Shown: positions 58,058-64,000 of the stretch, one piece after another
Position numbering within the stretch: position 1 is the stretch's first letter
Layout: each line of letters opens with the position of its first letter
Origin: Labilibaculum sp.
Lineage (GTDB): Bacteria; Bacteroidota; Bacteroidia; Bacteroidales; Marinifilaceae
Length of the DNA: 64,000 nt
Reading direction: 5' to 3'
Assembly: GCA_016342745.1 (NCBI GenBank)
Contig: JAEINT010000012.1
Coordinates: forward strand, 1 to 64,000
Position numbers and translations under genes: made by a program
Notes under the pieces: model-generated
The model's input: the letters and a program-made list of their open reading frames with translations, nothing else
Databases searched by the model: none
Told to the model about the DNA's origin: nothing

Positions 58058-58807
58058 ATGAAAACACATTCTTTTGACAGCATTACACTAAGTGAAATGG
58101 ATCAGGTGAAGTTGATGAACAGAACTGATCAGAAGTTTTGGTTTCACAGCGATTACCTTCCAGAATTACTTGAGATGGTAAAAAATCAGTATTTCCTTTT
58201 GCATATTGATGGTGAAAATAAATTACCATATGCAACCACTTATTTCGATACGGAGAACAATCGAATGTTTGCAGCTCATCACAATGGGAAATTAAACCGG
58301 TTCAAAATCCGAAAAAGAAGCTATGTAAATTCTGGCATTAGTTTTTTGGAAACCAAGTTCAAAAATAACAAAGGACGAACCATTAAAAAAAGAATTCCTT
58401 GTGCATCACCTAACGGCAAATTCACAAGTACCGAATCTCAATTTATCGATTCTCACACGCCCTTTTTTACAAGAGAATTAAAACCCTCTTTAGGCAATAA
58501 TTTTTCACGATTGACATTAGTAAATAAAAATTTTAAAGAAAGATGCACCATCGATTTAGACATTGAATTTAAAGTAACAGACCGAATTGTCACACTCGAC
58601 AACTTGGTGATTGTAGAAATCAAGTCGGATGGAAAATCAACAGCTTCACCATTAGCTCTTGCCTTACGAGAGAACAGAATTAAAACCAGTGGATTTAGCA
58701 AGTATTGCGTTGGAAGAAGCATAACAGATCCACAGCTAAAAGTCAATGCTTTTAAGCCAAAACTAAGAAACATAGAAAAAGTTACCCAAACAAAAATAGT
58801 AATCTAA
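58058..58807 (+). CDS. polyphosphate polymerase (VTC) domain protein
   Basis: A 249-residue cytoplasmic protein of the VTC fold, a tunnel-shaped triphosphate-binding domain. Visible elements are MNRTDQKFWFH near the N-terminus, TTYFDTENNRMFAAHHNGKLNRFKIRKRSY with the basic strand residues, ETKFKNNKGRTIKKR (Lys/Arg-rich), IDLDIEF, and VIVEIKSDGK (acidic metal-binding strand). Eukaryotic Vtc4 makes polyphosphate, but bacterial members beside CotH and DUF4956 genes have no proven reaction. I use ATG 58058; a GTG at 58052 in the same frame would add two residues. It is followed 12 bp later by the DUF4956 gene and preceded by LytTR-type site C. Confidence 0.85.
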   Translation: MKTHSFDSITLSEMDQVKLMNRTDQKFWFHSDYLPELLEMVKNQYFLLHIDGENKLPYATTYFDTENNRMFAAHHNGKLNRFKIRKRSYVNSGISFLETKFKNNKGRTIKKRIPCASPNGKFTSTESQFIDSHTPFFTRELKPSLGNNFSRLTLVNKNFKERCTIDLDIEFKVTDRIVTLDNLVIVEIKSDGKSTASPLALALRENRIKTSGFSKYCVGRSITDPQLKVNAFKPKLRNIEKVTQTKIVI

Positions 58808-58819
58808 TATAAAATAATC

Positions 58820-59524
58820 ATGCTCGAACTATTACAAATCTCTGACACCATTGTCAATGCAGTACCAACAGTAAGCGAAATTAGTACCTGGGAAGAAGAA
58901 TTGCGTTTTTTAGGAATAAAACTGATTAATGTTGGCGACTTTCTTGAACTTATTGTTCGTTTCACATTTAACACCACATTAATTTTCATGGTAACCCACG
59001 GAATGTATGCTAAAAATAGTAGCCGAAAAGATTTTTATTTCAGTTATCTCGCCATCGGTGTGATTGTTTTCTTACTCTGCTTCCTACTAAACAGTGTAAA
59101 ATTAGAATTGGGATTTGCCCTTGGTTTGTTCGCCATTTTTGGAATTATTCGATACAGAACCGATGCCATCCCAATAAAGGAAATGACTTACCTATTCATT
59201 ATCATTGGAATATCAGTAATGAATGCTCTTTCGAATAAGAAAGTAAGTTACGCCGAGCTGATGTTAACCAACTCACTAATTATTGCAGGTCTTTGGTTCT
59301 TGGAAAAGCGACTAATGCTTAAACAAGAAAAATCGATCAAACTGATTTACGAAAAAATTGAAAACATCCACAACAACAAACACGAGGAGATGCTACTTGA
59401 TTTTGAAGATAGAACAGGAATTAACATCAGTCGTTACGAAGTTGAAAAGATCGATTTCCTTAGAGATGTAGCAGAAATAACCCTTTACTACAATGTGAAT
59501 GGGCAAAATAAAACAACTAAATAA
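58820..59524 (+). CDS. DUF4956 membrane protein
   Basis: A 234-residue integral membrane protein. A soluble N-terminus (about 1-38) is followed by four or so helices (about 42-62, 72-92, 96-112, 130-165), with the conserved loop FGIIRYRTDAIPIKEMTYLF, the DUF4956 hallmark. The C-terminal cytoplasmic part (about 170-234, INISRYEVEKIDFLRDVAEI) resembles a small ferredoxin-like domain. DUF4956 genes occur with VTC-domain and CotH genes across many phyla, as here, suggesting a shared membrane complex that handles phosphate polymers or phosphorylation of surface proteins. The biochemical function is unknown. The stop lies 10 bp before the DUF2490 gene start. Confidence 0.85.
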   Translation: MLELLQISDTIVNAVPTVSEISTWEEELRFLGIKLINVGDFLELIVRFTFNTTLIFMVTHGMYAKNSSRKDFYFSYLAIGVIVFLLCFLLNSVKLELGFALGLFAIFGIIRYRTDAIPIKEMTYLFIIIGISVMNALSNKKVSYAELMLTNSLIIAGLWFLEKRLMLKQEKSIKLIYEKIENIHNNKHEEMLLDFEDRTGINISRYEVEKIDFLRDVAEITLYYNVNGQNKTTK

Positions 59525-59534
59525 TATTGAACCT

Positions 59535-60185
59535 ATGAAGATACAAATCAAAAACACCTATCTCCTAGCATTCCTTTTTCTACTCTTTGCTTCATCAGCG
59601 CAAGCGCAAGAAGTAGAAAATGAATTTCAGACAAGAACCTCATTTACGGCTAAAACAAAACTGTTCAAAAACTTCAAATTAAGCGTAAGCCCGGAATTTC
59701 GATTCGATGAAAACTTATCCTTAGATAAATATTTATTAGAAGCAAAAGCATCCTATAAGCTTTTCGATTATTTTTCGTTGGGAGCAGGATACAGATTCTA
59801 CGGAAATAAGAGAGAAACAAAAAGCACCGAATACTACAATCGCTATTCGCTTAGCGCCAAATACGAAAGATCATTTTATCAATTTGATCCATCTATTAAA
59901 GTAAGTTACTCCAACTTTTCCGATGATGATTCGGATAGCAATTTATTGCGTTACAAAGCTGCAGTAAAATACAACATCAAAAAAAGCAAATTTTCTCCTT
60001 ATGCAGGATTAGAAGCTTTTCAAGAAACAGATGGAGGCGACTTGGCTAAAATGCGCTATTTTCTTGGAACAGATTATAAAATATGTAAGAAAAATTACAT
60101 TCAAGCCTCTTACAAGTTCGATTACTTTCAAAATGAATTTAAAAACAAACACATTGTAAGCATAGGCTATAAACTAAAATTCTAA
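59535..60185 (+). CDS. DUF2490-like outer-membrane beta-barrel protein
   Basis: A 216-residue protein. I use ATG 59535, which gives a clean signal peptide (MKIQIKNTYLLAFLFLLF, cleavage after AQAQ); the longer frame from 59499 lies inside the upstream gene. The mature part is a series of alternating beta strands (for example FSLGAGYRFYGN, RYSLSAKYERSFYQF, SFKVSYSNF-like) and ends in SIGYKLKF with a terminal aromatic, typical of small outer-membrane barrels. It matches DUF2490 in size and pattern. It sits between DUF4956 and CotH genes with 10-bp gaps, so it may be the outer-membrane part of that cassette. Function unknown. Confidence 0.75.
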   Translation: MKIQIKNTYLLAFLFLLFASSAQAQEVENEFQTRTSFTAKTKLFKNFKLSVSPEFRFDENLSLDKYLLEAKASYKLFDYFSLGAGYRFYGNKRETKSTEYYNRYSLSAKYERSFYQFDPSIKVSYSNFSDDDSDSNLLRYKAAVKYNIKKSKFSPYAGLEAFQETDGGDLAKMRYFLGTDYKICKKNYIQASYKFDYFQNEFKNKHIVSIGYKLKF

Positions 60186-60195
60186 ATCAAATATT

Positions 60196-61587
60196 ATGAA
60201 ATTAAAATATCTATATCTACTGGCACTTATTATCGGAATGTCATTCGCTTGTCGCGATGATGAAGCAATTGAAGAGGTAACTGAAGAAATTGAAGAGGAA
60301 GTTGTTGTTGACACTGAAACTTATCCCGACTGGACAGATGCAACACACAGTAAAAGTGCAGAATTAAACTACGCAACAGTCTTCAATCAAAATGAAGTTT
60401 TGCGTTTCGATATCAAGATTGATTCAGACGATTGGTCGGACATGCAATCAGATTTATCTTCCAATTTAGGAAGTAGCGGTGGAAGACCTGGACAGCAAAC
60501 AACAAGCGATTATGATCCAATTTGGGTGCCTTGTTCTTTTACTTTTAACGATACCGAATGGTACCATGTTGGCATCCGATATAAAGGAAACTCAAGCTTA
60601 AGTTCGGCTTATCAATCGGGCAACAAAAAGCTTTCTTTCAAGCTCGATTTTGATGAATTTGAAGACGACTATCCATCTTTAAAGAACCAACGTTTTTATG
60701 GTTTTAAACAGCTAAACCTAAACAATAACTTCGACGATTCTTCTTTAATGCGCGAAAAAGTAGGTGCAGACCTGTTTCGCCAGTTTGGATTGGCTTCGGC
60801 AGAAACTGCCTTTTGTGTGGTCTATGTAGACAATGGATCTGGATCGCAATACTATGGTGTTTATGCATTAGTAGAAGAAGTTGACGATACTGTATTGGAT
60901 ACCCAATTTACAGATGGATCTGGTAATTTGTATAAGCCCGATGGCGATGCTGCAAGTTTTGGGAATGGCACTTATGATGAAGATGAAATGGAAAAGAAAA
61001 CCAACGAAGACGAAGCAGATTATACGGATGTAAAATCACTTTATACCATCATTAACAGCAGCGATAGAACAAACAATACTGCTGCTTGGAAAACTAGCTT
61101 GGAAGAGGTTTTTAATGTAGATGGTTTCTTAAAATGGTTGGCTGCCAATACGGTAATTCAAAATTGGGATACTTACGGTAACATGACACACAACTATTAT
61201 TTGTACAATAATCCGAGTACAAATAAACTGACCTGGATTCCTTGGGATAACAACGAAGCTTTCCAAAGCGGAAAACAATCTGGTGCACTAAGCTTTTCTT
61301 TAAATGAAGTGAGTTCTTCTTGGCCTTTAATTAGCTATTTGGCTGATGATGCCGATTACAAACAAGTGTACGAAGACTACCTTCTGCAGTTTGTAAACGA
61401 GGTATTTATTCCATCGGAACTAAGCGACGCGTACACCACTTATTACAATTTAATTAAGGATTATGCTTACGCTGAAGAATCGGGCTACTCCTATCTTGGA
61501 TCCAATTCTAGTTTCGACTCAGCTGTAGAAACACTTAAGTCGCATGCTCAGGAAAGAAAAGATGCAGTAACAAGTTACTTGAAGTAA
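60196..61587 (+). CDS. CotH kinase family lipoprotein
   Basis: A 463-residue protein with a lipoprotein signal (IGMSFAC, Cys19) and a strongly acidic stretch after it (RDDEAIEEVTEEIEEE), which in Bacteroidota suggests export to the cell surface. The CotH domain (about 60-430) shows GIRYKGNSSLSS, KLSFKLDFDEF, FYGFKQLNLNNNFDDSSLMREKVGADLF (substrate/ATP segment), YYGVYALVEEVDD, NLYKPDG, and NTVIQNWDTYGNMTHNYYLYNNP with WIPWDNNEAF. These correspond to the atypical kinase motifs that phosphorylate spore coat proteins in Bacillus. A short Gly-rich insert GSSGGRPGQQT is present near 95-105. It is the last gene of the VTC operon, so it probably modifies a surface protein. Confidence 0.88.
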   Translation: MKLKYLYLLALIIGMSFACRDDEAIEEVTEEIEEEVVVDTETYPDWTDATHSKSAELNYATVFNQNEVLRFDIKIDSDDWSDMQSDLSSNLGSSGGRPGQQTTSDYDPIWVPCSFTFNDTEWYHVGIRYKGNSSLSSAYQSGNKKLSFKLDFDEFEDDYPSLKNQRFYGFKQLNLNNNFDDSSLMREKVGADLFRQFGLASAETAFCVVYVDNGSGSQYYGVYALVEEVDDTVLDTQFTDGSGNLYKPDGDAASFGNGTYDEDEMEKKTNEDEADYTDVKSLYTIINSSDRTNNTAAWKTSLEEVFNVDGFLKWLAANTVIQNWDTYGNMTHNYYLYNNPSTNKLTWIPWDNNEAFQSGKQSGALSFSLNEVSSSWPLISYLADDADYKQVYEDYLLQFVNEVFIPSELSDAYTTYYNLIKDYAYAEESGYSYLGSNSSFDSAVETLKSHAQERKDAVTSYLK

Positions 61588-61617
61588 ATCATAAACAATA
61601 CACATTTAGTTAGAAAG

Positions 61618-61654
61618 AAGGTGGCGGCACTGATGAGAATCAGTTCGCCACCTT
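61618..61654. terminator. bidirectional terminator between the CotH gene and the TonB receptor gene
   Basis: AAGGTGGCG/CGCCACCTT with an inner ACTGAT/ATCAGT stem. It lies between converging genes, 30 bp after the CotH stop and 13 bp after the receptor stop. Confidence 0.8.
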
Positions 61655-61667
61655 TACTTTTACGAGC

Positions 61668-64000
61668 CTATAAAACATTTCCTAAACTGATTCCAAAAAA
61701 AATCGTTCTTGGAGAAATTGGCCCATACACATAGGTAGCATCTCGAGAGTTTCCATAATCAGGATCGTCTTGAAATGAATTGAACAAATTCTTTACACCA
61801 GCATTAAATTCTATTTTCATCTGATCTCCAAAATCGATGTGATAAGCAAACTTGAAACCCAAATCGTAAAAAGAGTTGGTTTTCACCAAAGACTCCTCTA
61901 TCAGCATTCCATTTTTATCCAATCCTCCACCTAGGTGTACCATATGCATTGGCCCGGTGTAGGTTCCATTAATTGACAGTTCGGTATGATGAGATGGGTT
62001 CAAATTCACGAGAAGATAGCCATATTGGTTTGGGCTTCGCAAAACTTTATCCGTAAAGGTATTTTCACCCTGGTTTAAAGCAGTATCGTACTTGCCATTC
62101 TGAAGCGTAAAACCCAACTGACAATTCACCACATGAGAAGGCACCAGTTTGTATTCAAAATTTACACCGGCAACATCCGATCCTCCTGCATTGGTTCGCA
62201 AGGCAATTAAATCTTGCGAATTATCAGGGTTGGGAATGTAATCATTGTAAAATGGATTGTTTAAACGGTTGTAAAACCCTTCCACCAAGAAATAAGATTC
62301 CCACTTATTCATTGTAAAATCCCATTCTGCAGAAAGCAAGTAAGTATTCGATGTTTCCTCTTTCAAATTCTCATCTAATTCATGCGTAATGGTTCTGGCT
62401 GTAGATGCCTCAATGTGCAAATCCTCATCGAATATTTGTGGCGCACGGTATCCTCTAGCATAACTTGTTCTTATATTAATATTCTCACTTAGCTTAAATT
62501 GCAGATTAACACGAGGACAGAATACGCTATTTGAAAAGACAGAATGATCGGCATCATTTTTAATACGGTAAGAATCAAATCGACCTCCTAAAAGCAAGTT
62601 CATAAAATTAAGATCCCATTTTACCTGAGCATAAGAACCTAAAGTGTTGTAGCGCTGATCTGAAATCACCGTATTTTCAAGCATCAAATTCTTAATTGGA
62701 TCGAAATAACCCAGCTTCTTATCTTTTAGTGTATTGTACGTATTCTCGATACCCAACACAATTTTCGCTGGTGCCATTAGTAATTTATCAAAATTGGTAG
62801 CATACTGTGTTCCAATAACACTGGCAATATCTTTTGTAGAGCCGAAAGCACTATAATCTGGTCGAGGAACCGTATAGGCATTTCCATCAGCATCCTCAAA
62901 CATTTGTGTGCCATAATAAGTTTCACGATCGGTATATTGCCCCGATACAAAAGTCGATAATTTGTGCTTCCGCTCTTTATCTAAATACAAATCCCAAGTA
63001 ATGCCTCCAGTATGAATATCGTGTTCTACCTGCTCAGCAATTTCAGAATTAAAAGGCAAACGCTCCAAATGATCACCTCCTCGGCGAAATTCGTTCATAA
63101 AATGATATTCTACCGACAATTTACTGAAATCAGAAAAACGATGGTAAGTCTGTAATCCTGCTCCTTTGCTTTTTATATGAACCAGATTCGTAAAACCATC
63201 ACCATTTGCATCCCATCCCTCACGATTTCGGCTAGTAGCAAAAATAAACATCCCCGTTTTTCGATCTTCAGAAAGCAAAGAACCATTAAAATCTACACTC
63301 AAATCATTAGCCTTATCAGATAATCCTGCTCCAATAATACCATTCTGTAGGTTAATGCTAAACGCATTTTTCACCGGATCTTTCGTAATCACATTAATGG
63401 TGCCTGCAATGGCATTACTACCAAATAAAGCAGAACCGCCACCACGTACTATTTCAATTCGCTGAATCATAGAAGTTGGGATGTGTTCCAATCCATAAAC
63501 TGCTGCCAAACCGCTAATTACCGGACGGCTATTAATTAAAATCTGGGAATAATTCCCTTCCATTCCATTCATGCGAACCTGATTAAAACCACAATTGCTG
63601 CAATTGTTCTCTACCCGTAATCCTGGCGCAAAAGCAATTCCTTCGGCCAAAGAACAAGAAGCCACCTGCTTTAAACTTTTTGCAGAAAGCATGTTTACAA
63701 CAATAGGTGCATCTTTACGGCTCACCTGACTTCTATCGGCACTTACAACAATCTGTGCGAGTCCTATTACATCTTCCGATAAGGAAACCTGAAGATTTAC
63801 GGGAACATTTTCCTGAATCTCAAATTGCTTACGCATTGGTTTAAAACCTACACAAGAGAACTGTAATTCATGTTTACCAGGTTTTAAATTGCCCAGCAAA
63901 AAAGCACCCGAATCGTCGGTTAAAGTACCATTGGTACTGTTGGGAATCGAAACTGTTACAAAAGGAAGTGGGTCTTTCGACGATTGGTTAACTACCAAGC
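61668..64000 (-). CDS. TonB-dependent outer-membrane receptor (partial, N-terminus outside window)
   Basis: The frame stays open to the window edge, so the signal peptide and true start lie beyond 64000. The visible 776 residues begin in a carboxypeptidase-regulatory-like domain (PFVTVSIPNSTNGT, FSCVGF). The plug domain (about 85-210) follows, with NCSNCGFNQVRMNG, SRPVISGLAAVYG, and IQRIEIVRGGGSALFGSNAIAGTINVIT, then a 22-strand barrel ending in RTIFFGISLGNVL. The plug is of the BtuB/CirA/HmuR kind rather than SusC, so the ligand is more likely a metal chelate, heme or a cobamide than a glycan. The Cys-x2-Cys in the plug is notable. No binding lipoprotein partner is visible in the window. Confidence 0.88.
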   Translation of the reverse strand, partial: LVVNQSSKDPLPFVTVSIPNSTNGTLTDDSGAFLLGNLKPGKHELQFSCVGFKPMRKQFEIQENVPVNLQVSLSEDVIGLAQIVVSADRSQVSRKDAPIVVNMLSAKSLKQVASCSLAEGIAFAPGLRVENNCSNCGFNQVRMNGMEGNYSQILINSRPVISGLAAVYGLEHIPTSMIQRIEIVRGGGSALFGSNAIAGTINVITKDPVKNAFSINLQNGIIGAGLSDKANDLSVDFNGSLLSEDRKTGMFIFATSRNREGWDANGDGFTNLVHIKSKGAGLQTYHRFSDFSKLSVEYHFMNEFRRGGDHLERLPFNSEIAEQVEHDIHTGGITWDLYLDKERKHKLSTFVSGQYTDRETYYGTQMFEDADGNAYTVPRPDYSAFGSTKDIASVIGTQYATNFDKLLMAPAKIVLGIENTYNTLKDKKLGYFDPIKNLMLENTVISDQRYNTLGSYAQVKWDLNFMNLLLGGRFDSYRIKNDADHSVFSNSVFCPRVNLQFKLSENINIRTSYARGYRAPQIFDEDLHIEASTARTITHELDENLKEETSNTYLLSAEWDFTMNKWESYFLVEGFYNRLNNPFYNDYIPNPDNSQDLIALRTNAGGSDVAGVNFEYKLVPSHVVNCQLGFTLQNGKYDTALNQGENTFTDKVLRSPNQYGYLLVNLNPSHHTELSINGTYTGPMHMVHLGGGLDKNGMLIEESLVKTNSFYDLGFKFAYHIDFGDQMKIEFNAGVKNLFNSFQDDPDYGNSRDATYVYGPISPRTIFFGISLGNVL

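Noticed and set aside
59499-59534. Longer start for the DUF2490-like gene
   Set aside because: It lies inside the DUF4956 gene and would bury the signal peptide. ATG 59535 gives a standard Sec signal.

Overview
The window looks like the chromosome of a low-GC, free-living Bacteroidota, probably a marine member of the Marinilabiliales/Marinifilaceae type. The phylum call rests on type IX secretion (T9SS) components with a gliding-type C-terminal domain, LruC and DUF4114 lipoproteins, a CarboxypepD-TonB receptor, LytTR signalling and promoters of the TTG-N20-TAnnTTTG kind. The genus is inference. Nothing seen suggests a prophage, plasmid, IS element or CRISPR array.

Layout. 1-760: end of an upstream gene and a decayed 21-bp heptad repeat. 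767-8068: heavy-metal efflux locus (Cys-rich lipoprotein, His-rich protein, His-rich lipoprotein, CusB/CzcB-like adaptor, CusA/CzcA-like pump, TolC-like channel), followed by two related hairpin-linker-terminator RNA modules, one with a good promoter. 8543-13305 (-): LruC/DUF4114 surface lipoprotein and an AsmA-family protein. 13531-14531: two identical tRNA-Arg(ACG) genes flanking two degenerate tRNA copies in 216-bp tandem repeats. 14576-18175 (-): four-gene signalling operon with a free-standing CarH-type cobalamin-binding protein, an unknown helical protein, a histidine kinase and a receiver-kinase hybrid. This is the best candidate for a little-described system, a B12-based (probably light) input to two-component signalling without a MerR DNA-binding domain. 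18422-49653 (-): T9SS cassette with a PorE-like OmpA protein, a PorP/SprF protein and one 28.1-kb gene for a 9370-residue adhesin (HYR domains, Calx-beta domains, 18 exact-length 333-bp repeats, cadherin-like domains, thrombospondin-type calcium repeats, type B sorting domain).

50177-61587: a thioredoxin-like remnant, an acyl-CoA dehydrogenase, then a group apparently tied together by a LytS/LytTR two-component pair (55593-57441). Three promoters in this group carry the same pair of 9-bp direct repeats spaced exactly 21 bp, as expected for a LytTR regulator: a Spy-like small periplasmic protein, a ferredoxin/membrane cytochrome/Tat-exported flavoprotein operon, and a VTC-DUF4956-DUF2490-CotH operon. 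A fourth copy stands alone at 49770. The flavoprotein and the kinase sensor loop both carry unusual Gly/Pro-rich inserts. The window ends inside a TonB-dependent receptor on the minus strand.

Limits: all family names come from reading motifs by eye. Exact domain counts in the giant protein, the regulatory sites and the small RNAs are predictions.
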